64,000 bases of DNA from Salvia splendens (Eukaryota > Streptophyta > Magnoliopsida > Lamiales > Lamiaceae): assembly GCF_004379255.2 (NCBI RefSeq), contig NC_056042.1, positions 14,803,901 to 14,867,900 on the forward strand, given 5' to 3'. The position numbers were made by a program, and so were the translations under genes. The notes under the pieces were generated by a model, which saw only the letters and a list, made by a program, of their open reading frames with translations, was not told the origin of the DNA and ran no database searches. Shown here piece by piece: positions 1-10,723 of this stretch (its first letter is position 1; each line of letters starts with the position of its first letter).

Positions 1-1440
1 GAAGATTTTCGCCAGATCCAGGAAAAGAAAAGGGCAATTGCATGGTCCAAGGAAACTGGCGAATAAGTGAGCAATTTGAAGAAAAATTACAAGACGGAGG
101 AAATCAAGGAGCTGAAGGGTAGAATGGAAATTTCTATGAAGGCTTCTCGAAGATTATGTCCGCACCTATATAAAGAAGAAAGCACGCAATCAGAGGGGAC
201 CTTCTCGGTGGAGGCCTTATGACCAGATTATAGCTCTAGCTCACTCACTTCTACATACCTTTGGGTTTCATCAGGAAATTGTGGGGTATTCTCGGGTTTA
301 TTTTTCTAGTTAGTAGTTGGGTAACACCTTCCTTACAGAGGGCGAAGAAACAATTTAATCGCTTTCATTTTACTTTACTGTCGTGAATTTCACCGAGCTT
401 CGCCGTTCGAAGCTCGGCCCTGCTTGCTGTTGCATTTTCATTGTTTATGATATTTCTGTTTCCGTATTTGAATTGTTGATTAATTTCGATCATGGATGCC
501 ATTTATTTTGAGTTTGATGATGCTGCGGAATTGGATGTTTGATTTTTGTGTTGATTGGAGCAGATCGTTCGAATCAGAAGTTATGAAGTTGATTTTGTTT
601 GTTGTTGGGTTCGGAATGCTTGGATCCGGAGTGGATTAAGCATCCGGCGGTTGGATCTGAAACAGGGTGATCGGAGTTGATGCCTAGCTTTCGTGTTTTC
701 GTTTCATTCCGTCTAGTATATGTAGATCTGTTTTATTTCCGGGTAGTCGCAAGTTTCCGACGTCCGAATTTTTACATTTTGCTTGAATCTGGGTTCGTGA
801 TCTGTTTTCTTCATATTCGTGTTTAATTCAGCTGATGAGGTGCATGTTGCTGTTAGTTAAAACTTTAGTTAGTTAGTTGCAGCTTTTTCTTCCGTACTTG
901 TTATTTCTGGAATTTGGTCGCCACTGTTACTCGCTTTCTGGTTGGTTATATCAGGAAGTTGTTTGCTCAGTCTAGGAAGTTAGTTGGTTATTTTTGATGT
1001 TCGTTGCCAGCGTGATGTTTACAGTTCCTAGGTCTAGTGGTTGATTTTGTGCCTAGGTCTAATAGTAGTTAACCTCAACCCAATTTACGTGGCAGCAGCC
1101 GCTTTCTAAACCAAAGTCTTTAGATGCTTTCTTACGTGTCCATCTTCGTGGGATCGACCCCTGCTTCTCTATACTAGTCTATAGTATAACGGGTTGAGGG
1201 ATCTTTGAAACACGAGTCTTGTGTGTCCAACGACTGAGTCTTCTATATTCCCTTGAGTTCCTAGACCTAGTGATCTAGTGGATTCATTGGAGTTAGTAGC
1301 TCGACCTAGAACATTAGAACCCACACCGCACACACATCGCTCGATGAACTTTCAGTGCTCCCTTGCTTCAGCTGTCCCCTTAGTTCACACCAGCAGGGAA
1401 AACACTTGGTCGACATAGATGAGGACGTTGATTCTTCTCT
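1..1440 (+). mobile_element. LTR-like sequence, plus orientation, left-truncated by the window
   Basis: No coding region is visible. A TATA box (TATATAAA, 167-174) lies in a promoter-like setting. Around 1147-1200 a block with the words GGATCGACCCC and CTATACTAG is also found, inverted, at about 1781-1830 inside the neighbouring minus-strand LTR, so the two stretches look like relatives in opposite orientation. No primer-binding site follows on the plus strand, so the right boundary (about 1440) is a guess. I infer a truncated Ty3/gypsy LTR. A leader region of the minus-strand element is the alternative for its right part. Confidence 0.35.
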
Positions 1441-1547
1441 ATGTTGCTCTGAGCTGTCTCTTAACTAAAATCAAAACACGAAAAGGAAAATATTAAAAAT
1501 ATTTACACCCAAAGTGTCTTACATCAAATGTAGGGTAAACGCCATCA

Positions 1548-1565
1548 TCCCCGGCAACGGCGCCA
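1548..1565 (-). other. tRNA-Asp primer-binding site of a minus-strand LTR element
   Basis: On the minus strand this reads TGGCGCCGTTGCCGGGGA, complementary to the 3' end of plant tRNA-Asp, the usual primer of Athila/Tat Ty3/gypsy elements. It lies 2 nt inside the end of the LTR at 1568-3058, so that LTR is a 5' LTR and the element's internal part extends left out of the window. Confidence 0.85.
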
Positions 1566-1567
1566 TT

Positions 1568-3058
1568 TGAAAGTGCGCTCTCTACACCACTCTTCTACTC
1601 TTTTTTGTCCTTTTTGTGTTTATGTCGTCTTGGAGTTGCTCAAGTAAAATGGCCAAACTGCTCCGGCCGGTTTAACGTATGCCATCTCCTGCAAGATGCG
1701 AGTGAGTGGATCCATTTGAAATTCGGATTGATTAGCTTGATTCAAGTTCAACTTGAGTGAGAGTTCGAGAAGCCTTCAAAACCTTAACCCACTAATACTA
1801 TTAACTAGTATAGGAAAGTAAGGATCGATCCCATAGAGAAGAGGCATTTGAGATTTGCATGCTGGACACGAAACGGGAATGGCTGCTGCCATGCTTCTAG
1901 GGGTGGGTTAAGTTAACTACTGGACTGGAGAGATTAAAGCTACCAAACTGATCAACTCATAAAAGCTTAACTAGTCAACTTGATCAACTCAACTGAACTT
2001 TCCATAAATGGACAAACAGAATAAACGGGAGACTGTTAGTCCCCTGCAAAGTGAACGATAAAGCAAAAACTTTTTAACGACTTCATCTTCTTCACAAAAT
2101 CATCATGGAAAACAAAGCAAAGAATAGATCCGAGAAAAACTATAGAAGAGGAACATCAAACAACTCCTAAAATTAAATCTACTCCTAAAATCTAAGCTGC
2201 AGCTGCGTAAACACAAAACTAACCCATACTCATGCAGGAGCGAAACAGAAACTGCTAGATCTAAACACCCTAAGAACTTTCAAGCGTAAACATCAGATCT
2301 TACTAAATCAAAACACCACAAAACATGCTGAGTTAAGATGTGCGACATAAAATAGAAATCAAGACAGATCGGAAGTATCATGCATGAGAAAGAACATATC
2401 AGCCGGAAATGAAAACATAACTTCAAATCTACTAAATCAAAGCATCAAAAGTCGATAACATCCAAAAGTGAAATGAAAAACTAACAAGGAAAGCGGGAAA
2501 TTGTTTCATTGCTTCTTCTCGAAGCGGAATAACAGAACCGAAAGCTAAAAAGTGCGGAAACCAACACCAAAACGCCAACTAAACTAAACTAAACTAGAAT
2601 AGGACCAAGTGTGTGCTCGAAAACAGGAAGATGGAGTGTTTGGAGCTCCCAATTCCAGCTCTGGAAGAGAGCTGAAAACTAATGAGTGACACCGACGGAA
2701 GCTGCCTCCTTCCTCTTTCTCTATCTCCATTTATAGGAAGGCGTGAGGTCTTGATCCTTAGGGGATTTGTTCTTTGAAAGGTCATCTTTACCCTTTGCCC
2801 TAGAGGATTTTTCTTGTGCGACACATTAGTCTTCTCATCGGGTGCTTTGCTGCGTGTCATTTGCTTCAACTTGATCCATTTGTGCAGCAATTTGGCTCCT
2901 TCTCCTGATCCATTCGTCCGCCCAGTTGATCAGCTCAGTTTCTGAAAACGGCGGACTTATACAGACACCTGGCTCAAAATTAGACGTTAGTTAACAGAAT
3001 TTGATGAAGTTTTACTATTGAACACATGCATAAAACCAGTCTCATCAGTCAGTCATCA
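1568..3058 (-). repeat. 5' LTR of a minus-strand Ty3/gypsy (Athila/Tat-type) element
   Basis: The inner end (CACTTTCA on the minus strand) is fixed by the adjacent tRNA-Asp primer site. The outer end is placed at 3058, where the minus strand starts TGATGACTG, giving TGA...TCA ends; this end has no target-duplication support because the mate lies outside the window. A minus-strand TATA box (TATAAATGG, 2735-2727) lies about 325 nt inside the outer end, as expected for U3. A 98-codon open frame at 2594-2890 overlaps this promoter region and shows no family match. Confidence 0.6.
2727..2735 (-). promoter_or_regulatory. TATA box of the LTR
   Basis: The minus strand reads TATAAATGG, a good plant TATA box, in the U3 part of the LTR and followed downstream by a GA/CT-rich leader. 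It sets the transcription direction of the LTR as leftward. Confidence 0.55.
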
Positions 3059-3223
3059 CCTGCATATGTTTGTCCTGGCCGGCAGGATCACCCTGATTCA
3101 CTGGAGGGGATGTGTACACTCCGAGTTTTTGTGCACTAGTTTTGGAGTAAAAAAAATATTTTGGACGAAGAGACGTTTGGTATAACCCGGGTCATGGTCT
3201 TCTCATTCTGTGGTCATTGCACC

Positions 3224-3637
3224 CTAAACATCGGAATACTCATAGTCAATCTCCTCTGGGTCGAAAAAGTGGAACACCTCACAAAGGTCCTCTATGGAGA
3301 AAGAGTGGTTGCGGTTGCCGAGGCAAAAGTCAATGCTCTCGGGGGTGCGGGAACGGTGGTTCTTGTGCACCTTGAGTGTGCTTAGGAACTCGAGAGTGAG
3401 TCTCCTATATGATGGCCATTTCCCTTGGAACATGTGGATTAGGCCATTTCCCTCCCCGACGTTGCACAACGCCCAAAAGTCGTCTAGAATCCCCAAAGTA
3501 CCAAGGGGAAACTCATGGGGGTACCGTGAGGGCACTGTATCTCGTACCGAGACTCTCTTCCACATTGCCTTTTGTTCATCCATGGGAAGGCTAACTTCGT
3601 AGCTCTTCGCATTATCGGGCTTTCCTCTTGTTGTCAT
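3224..3637 (-). pseudogene. Athila ORF1-like fragment
   Basis: A 137-residue open frame on the minus strand. The part FLSTLKVHKN...DFCLGNRNHSFSIEDL...FHFF resembles the conserved block of the Arabidopsis retrotransposon ORF-1 family (PF03078), in which a strand of hydrophobic and aromatic residues follows the words 'FLSTL' and 'F.LGN..H..S...L'. The function of that family is unknown; it is carried by Athila-type elements. At 137 residues the frame is far shorter than the usual several hundred, so it is a truncated remnant. It is AT-poor compared with the flanks, as expected for former coding DNA. The family name rests on remembered sequence character, not on a search. Confidence 0.45.
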
Positions 3638-4486
3638 TTTCCTACAAAAGAAAATTAAACTCTAATAAGAACACCAAATAATAGACAAACAATGGTTCCC
3701 CAAACTTGCACTAAACTAAGCATACATAAAAAAAAATCATCAAAGATGCAGAAGTTTGTAACAAGTAAATATTCTAAAATGTAGCATGCGATGATGTGAA
3801 ACAAAACCAGCAATTTAGAACAACTAAAATCCATCCCCCAACGTAAATTCATCCCCCATGCAGAGACGTATCAACATAAACAACACAAAACAACAATCTC
3901 TATGACTACACATGTATTGCAATTCATGGAAGTAATAATAGCCTCACAATGCTATGAACATGATTGCAACATATAGACAACTAAGAACAAGAGGGAATTC
4001 ATCAACAAAAACCAACAATTCATCACCCTATGCAAAATTCAACCATGAAACACAAGTAAAAACATCATCACACACCCATCCCCCATACTAAACACATGCT
4101 TTTCAACCAAATAATTTATCAAGAAAGAGCAAAATCAATGGAAGAATTCCATCTAAGCTCAGAAATTAAAAGTATGATTCATACCTTGAGTTGGAGAGAA
4201 TTGGACGATGAAAGCTTGAGATTCGTAATTGAAAGGGAGAATAAGAGTGTGGGTGTGTGAATTTGGTGATATTTTGTAGTTGGGGTCGTGTGCAAGAGAG
4301 AATTGGAGAAGACGTTGGAAGGAAAGAGAGAAAACTCACCTTAAATAAGAAAAAATGCGTCTCAGCCCCTTCCGTGGCAACCACTGCGAGTTTTGCAGCG
4401 ACCGCTGCGCGTGTTATGAAAATGGCACCTCTCCAACAAGCCGTGGCGGTTCACAAAGCGGCCGCTACAACCCGCCCTAGGCCTGC
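3638..4486 (-). mobile_element. Non-coding part of the Athila-like element left of the insertion
   Basis: No gene is seen. The right end (4380-4486) is GC-rich and holds the motifs GCAGCGACCGCTGC and GCGGCCGC, variants of the AGCGGTCGCTG motif that recurs in the element's LTR. The last five bases, CCTGC, are the target duplication of the element at 4487-13679. The sequence resumes at 13685. Confidence 0.5.
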
Positions 4487-7402
4487 TGTAACGGCCCGAA
4501 TTTTCAAATTTTTTTTTAATTAGTTCAAATGCATCGGAAGTCGTAAATAAATTCAATTCTAGAAGTGTGTAGATAGTTTCTTATCATGTGAATTATTTGT
4601 TTGTGTGGTGTTTTTTTTATTAGAAATAGAGAAAGAATAAAAGAAAAGAAGGAAATGAAATAAAGAATAAGAAAAAGAAGAGGTTGGAGGGGTGAAAGAT
4701 TTTTATCTCTAATCTCCCTTCTAGAATTCACGGGAACTCCAATCCCATTCTACATTTTTTCACTCCCACTTTTACACAAGGATGGATGGCTGCTCCTCCG
4801 GCGAAAGTGAGCAAACTCCCCTCATCTCCCTCTTTGCCTTAACATCTCTCTACTCACCCACACACAACACCATCTCTCTTCTCTGCATTGCCGTCGCCGT
4901 CGGCTTTCCGGCAGCTTCCGTCGCCGGTTTCCGACAATCTTAGAGTAGACTTGTCTTCCCTTTGAGCCAGCAAGTCCCTCACCTTTCGAATTTGTTCAAT
5001 TTCTGCCTCATCTTAAAGCTAGGGTTCTTAAATTGGTTTCTCTCAATTTGAATTTAAGTAAAATTAGAGTATATAGTTGGATTATCTTAGATAGTAGGTT
5101 TTTGGAGGTTGTAAATATATATTATGTTGTGGTGAAAGAAATAAAGGAGATAGCCTTTTGTGTCATGTTCTGGCCGAATTTATCAACTCCGATTTAGCCA
5201 AGTAAACGTTCTCTTTTTCTTCCAAAATTTTAACTGGACATACTTTTATGTGTCTTCTGCTATGTGGCCAAAATTCAGCTTCATCCGAATTGAAATGAAT
5301 TTATAATGAATTTTAAAAGGGGACTGCGCTGTTCGGCTAGGTCTGGGTATATTTTGCTGTTTTCAGCTGCTGGTTTTGAAGTTTTCGATACCCTTAAGGT
5401 GTTGCAAATTGTATTTTCAAATTTTCTGCATGAACCTTGATGTGTTGAGGGGCTCTTTGTAAAATTTCAACTGATTTGGATGTCATTTACTATTTTTAGA
5501 AAATCTCCAAACACAGCTGCCAGAACCTGTCAGGTCGTGATAGACAGTAGGAAAATGGCCATATCTCCCAACCTACTTGGAATTTTTGAAAGAACTTTGT
5601 TTTAAAATTTAACTAGACACCAAGGGGATTCTTTTGTCATAGGATTGACCTCTTGTACTCCGTGCAAAAGAAGTAACTAAAGAGAACTTGTTTATTGCTT
5701 AAGTTATTTTTGGTGTTGTGTTGATAAGAATTATTTATTGAAAGGTAATCCTGCCCCGAGAGATAGCACGGGCAAGGAGAAGGCGAAGGACTAAAGTGAT
5801 CTAGTATGGCATTTTGGATTTTAAGGTAGTATATTCTACATTAGGTCTTAATTCCTGAATTAAGTTTACGTGATTGCATATAAAATATTGTGTGTTAATC
5901 GGTGATACATTATGTGATCTATATATTTTGCTTATGACGTGAAATATGTGAATATTGGATATGTGATGATATTGATAGAATTGGAATTAATCTGTTTATC
6001 TGATCTGATATGGTATGAAAAGAAGATACTGATGTGTTATGTTAGTGATTATTGAAAATAAGTATTGATATGAAAATGAGTATATTTGACTGTGTTTACG
6101 CCCCGTGCTTGAGTGTGTTCTGTGGGTACAATTGGCATGCCATAGGACAGCAGCGCTGCATTATCTGTGATCACTCGTCTTCTGGATAACCGAAGCGAGG
6201 ATCGTCTGTTATATGATGGGCCCCTTTCTGATCTGCCTGATCTGCACCTTAATGGGTGGTCTGATTATCTGTTTGCACCCTAATGGGTGGTCTGTGCGGC
6301 ATCCTCTCGAGGACCATAGCCGCGTCTGTATCTGATTCTGTTTCTGATCTGGCCCGCGTACCCTAGTTTGTCACTAAGCACTTAAAGGGGCTATATGTGT
6401 TCTGATATGTGAGAACAATGGTGATCGCTATGTGTTTTATGATATGTGATTGTGTGAAACCTCTGTTAACTCTGATAAATCTGACATGAGAGCATGTTTT
6501 GTCATATGTGTTTGGATATGTGAAACTGTAGTGATCTGTATATGCGTTGGTGTGATTATATTATATAAAGTGCTATACGATAGTGAATGCCAAGATATGA
6601 CGTTATATGATCAAGGCGACGATATGTGAAAACTATATGCTTATGTGATGCTAAATTATATATTCTGATGCTAATGATCCTCTGATGCAAAAAGGGTGAA
6701 TATGACAATGTTTGACATGATTTGACGTTGTATGAAGTTATGATTTTGCTCGACACTAGCTACTGATAATTGATCATATTTATTGGTATACTATGAGATT
6801 ATATGATTATGCCTTAAGTAAGTCCCAGGAAATCAAGGGAGGACGATATAAAGGTCAGACTTTTATTGTTGGTTATTTTGATATGTATATGGTTATGAGA
6901 ATGTTGGTTCTGGAGAATAGTCAAGGGTTAATATTGTAAACACATAGGTTGTATAATGTTTACTTAACTCCGGAAATTAGGCTCTAATGTTGAGTATACT
7001 ACTGGGCTGGTTGAAGCTCACCCCTTCCTTTTCCCCCCTGCAGATTAGCTCTTTCGATGTACAACTGCTCAAGTCGGGTCACTAGCCAGCCTTTTTGTGT
7101 TCAAAAAAATCTTTCGGATATACTAGATGTGGCATGTATAGAAGTGTAATAGAGTTTGGACGTTTCATTTACTTCGTTATCCAGGTGTATAAATATATAT
7201 ATAGACTTTTGGAAATAGGTTTATGGTCTAATTTCAGACGTTATATAGCAGTTTTTCCGTTTGCCAAGTAAAGGGAAATGATATATCTTTGTATAAAAAA
7301 ATATAAAAAAAAGAATCAAGGATTTTCTGTTAAGTCGGGATTTGTACGAAAAGGTGACATCACTTATTCGATTATTAAATTAATCGGGTAAGGGGTGTTT
7401 CA
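4487..7402 (+). repeat. 5' LTR of the LARD-like element
   Basis: 2916 bp, TGTAACGGCC...GTGTTTCA. The terminal base pattern differs from the 3' LTR by one substitution (TTTCA against TTACA). It contains a CT-rich leader-like stretch and a GC-rich block (4780-4950) downstream of a long AG-rich tract, then repeats of 'ctaatgggtggtctg' near 6250-6300. No protein-coding capacity is seen. Confidence 0.92.
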
Positions 7403-7407
7403 TGTTT

Positions 7408-7419
7408 TGGTATCAGAGC
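7408..7419 (+). other. Primer-binding site, initiator tRNA-Met
   Basis: TGGTATCAGAGC lies 5 nt after the 5' LTR and matches the complement of the initiator tRNA-Met 3' end, the standard primer of Tekay-type and copia elements in plants. Confidence 0.93.
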
Positions 7420-10400
7420 TTAGGTTTAGGCGGTCCTAAGCTTGAGACGAGTCTAGAACATGCCACATAGGATTTTGATCTGTGTCTTTGCTAGTGACTT
7501 GATGCAGCTATTATGGTCTAGTGGTCTGAATATGACAAATGAGAACTGTCCTCCATGATCTTTTCTTTTGAGAATTGTTGTTGGTCCTCCTCTTGTTGGC
7601 ATTCTGTTGGCTAAATAATTCTTCATCCTCATTTGAAAATTTTTTTGGATCGTCTATATGTATATTCTCTAAAGTCTCTGGGATTATCCACTTGTCACCT
7701 TATTATATTGTCAGAATTTGACCATTCCATAATTCATAGAACTCTTCTATCCAAAATATTCTATGACAAGAGTTTGTTTCATATAGCTTGACTTTTGGGA
7801 TTCATTGACTGTTGTATTGCTAACCTGAATGATGAGATGTCCTTAATTCTAAATTTCGTTGCACTTCATCAGCTTAGTGAGAATCTGGTGATAACTCCTT
7901 TTTGTTTTTGCCATGTGATCTTTGAGTTATTACATTCTTGAATTATTACTATTATTTCACATTTGTTGTTTTAAACCCTCCAACATGTTTGCTTTTTTTT
8001 GTTGACCCTGCAAGATAATTGAAGGAAGTGTTTTCCTGTTGAAATGATCCACTTTGATCAATTCCTGATAATTGTATTCTTTTAGGTCACCTAAACATTG
8101 ATTGCTTACTTATCTACCACCTCTATGTCATTATTTTCTGTACCGAGTTTGGAGCCACTTGTAGTTATTTATGTGAAACCTAATTCCTACCCTCGAAACT
8201 TGGGATATTTTTGGTTGAACCTTCTGTCTTTTGTGACTTATTGTCTCAAATGACAATATTTCCGTATTTGTGACATTTTGTCAATAAATTTTTGTCTGAA
8301 GTTGTTCGAGCTTACGTCTTTTATAAATCTCTTCGATAGTTGTTTTAAGAGATGGAATATTAACCTTATCATCTTTTGTTGACCTCTTCGATATAAATCG
8401 TCGGCTGTCTTTTCTGCCAAAATTAAAGCCTAAATTACACTGGTTCATTCGCTTAACCCTATTGTTTAAATTTTCTTCCATCATGAGACATTTATGCAAC
8501 TTGAGATTTGAGTTGATGTTTTACCTTTGTCTCTAATGACATGCTTCAATCATCATCTCTATGAGATGTTTTTCTTTGTACCATCTTCGACACATATGGA
8601 GTCACTGATATGATTCGTATATTCCTATTGTTCCTTAACCATAATGTTTGTTAACTTCAAACCAAATGTGGCTCAGAGAATATGCTGATTAGTCTTTGTT
8701 CTATTGAAATTTTTATCACATTAGTCGTACTTTGTTTGACCTTTATATCCCTGACCATTCGTTTATGTCTTTCGATTGTTTAAATGGTTCCGGAGGTTAG
8801 GAATATTTGATATATGGAATAGAGTTTCTGTGTGACTGAGACAGTAGTTACGTGGAACTGGCCACTCCACGTAACTCGAATCTCGGTAGCTTCCCTCTTC
8901 GACAAACTGATTGGTTTTAACTTTGAAGCCATTCCATTCTTACCTTTGGCTAATCTTTCCAAACTGCTCTGCAATTATATGATGAAATCTTTTGGTCAGT
9001 CGCTCTGCTACCATGTATTAAAGGATCATCTATATCTTATCATTGTTGTTTCCTGTTGATTTATTCATTTCCAAGGAATTCATGAATCGACCTTTTCGAT
9101 TGGTGTCTTCACATCTTGATCCGAATTACATTTTGTGATATCATATTCGTTGAACATTTGAATTGTAAAACCTCTGAATCTTTGCCTCAATAAATACCTC
9201 TGAACCGTATCCTTATTTCTTGTTAGCTAATATTTTTCGTAGATCTGCACTAGAAAGTCATTCCTTGATGGATTTCTTCACACCTTCGTTTGAACCATTT
9301 TGTCTAAGGTCCTCATATTTGACTCGCAAAGTGGCACAACGTACTTTCATGTTTATTGCTTTTGTACTACATTCTACTATTGATTTTTCATCACAATCGT
9401 TTTCTTCTTCATCGATACTTTTGACTCTGTATTATTTCATCTGCTAGAGCTTCTTTCAAATCAAAGATGAACTAGTTTGTTCTTCCTGGATTTACCATTT
9501 TGAAAGTCTTCGTCCTGGCATTGATATATCATGTTTATGGAGGGTAGTAGAGGGAGTAGTATGTTGCTTTACACCATTTCTCTTCCACATAGATCTTCAG
9601 CTTACCTACTGTTATGCTCTTTTATATCCAGAGATATTTGGTGGCTCTGTATCAGTTTCCATAAGAAAGCAGTTATGGTCTCATGCTTGGTTCCCTTTGG
9701 TCTGTTTCTTCCACTTTACTTATGTGCATACGTCAATGTGGTTGTAGATATGGTTGCTTCGCTTTCATCCTGTGACAGGTGATGTTGAGTTATGTGCAAT
9801 CCAAGTAGGATCTTAAGATATTTGATGCTGGCAACAGAGGGGGCTTAGAATTTTATCTATTCCATTTATTCTTCTATCTAGACTTTCTTGTTGCTTGTTG
9901 ATATGACCTTCATTTTCCAGAACTTATCTTTTCGATGGGTCTTAAATAGTTTTCACTGGAAGGTTGTTCTGTTCTGGTTTGGTAATTGGTTTCCTCTGCT
10001 TCATCTCATCTGCTTTTAATTTTTTTATATATTGTGTTGTGGATTTTGGGGAGCACTGGTTTCTGGGATTGCCGTTGATGATGCAAAATTATCACTACTA
10101 ATAGCAGCTTTTCTTCATTCATAAACATAGTTTTGATTTGCAGCCCTGAGTGAGTGGCATCAATCGCCCCCCTTTGATGAGTGTTTGGTGAGGTTTGTCT
10201 CTCTTCATTGCCTTGTCCTGTTTGCTTTAAAAGCTAACGTGATGGTTGTTCCTCACCTTGTGATCCCTATGCGGGCTGTCTGTGTGGGATCAGTGTGCTA
10301 TTAGTGAAAGATTGATTGTGTCTGCTAGTGAAAGATTTGCCGTGTTCACTTTATTAGGTTTGTCTTTGTTGTTCATTTGGAGGTCGTCAGGAATCTTTCA

Positions 10401-10710
10401 TACATCTGTTCAAGGTTATCGTTTCAATATTTCTGTACATTTCCATGGAACGTCCTTAGATTTGTTGTTTGCTCTAGCTCCCACCATATCTAACAGTACT
10501 TGGCGGTCTTTGTTTGGTGTCTGCAATGAATGCTCAACTGGACTTTGTGACAGAGGGAGTAAAGTAGCTGTTATGCTCCATTTTGTCTTCTACCGTGTTT
10601 ATGACTTCTTTTGGGGAAGAGTGAGATTAGAAGATTACCTTAAAGGAGTGGCACAAAAGTGCCTAACCCGACATAATAATTTAGATGAAATTTCGAGGAC
10701 GAAATTTCCT
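7420..10710 (+). mobile_element. Internal domain of the LARD-like element, no coding capacity seen
   Basis: AT- and T-rich sequence with stops in all frames. The longest frames (for example 148 codons at 10282-10728) show no gag, protease, reverse transcriptase or integrase motif. This is large for a TRIM and fits a large retrotransposon derivative. Confidence 0.75.
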
Positions 10711-10723
10711 AAGGGGGGAGAGT
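10711..10723 (+). other. Polypurine tract
   Basis: AAGGGGGGAGAGT lies directly before the 3' LTR start TGTAACGG, the position of the plus-strand primer for reverse transcription. It is preceded by TTTCGAGGACGAAATTTCC, a word common at the 3' end of Tekay/Del elements. Confidence 0.9.

Noticed and set aside
3161..3602. Plus-strand frames at 3161-3385 and 3294-3602
   Set aside because: Shadows of the Athila ORF1-like frame on the minus strand.
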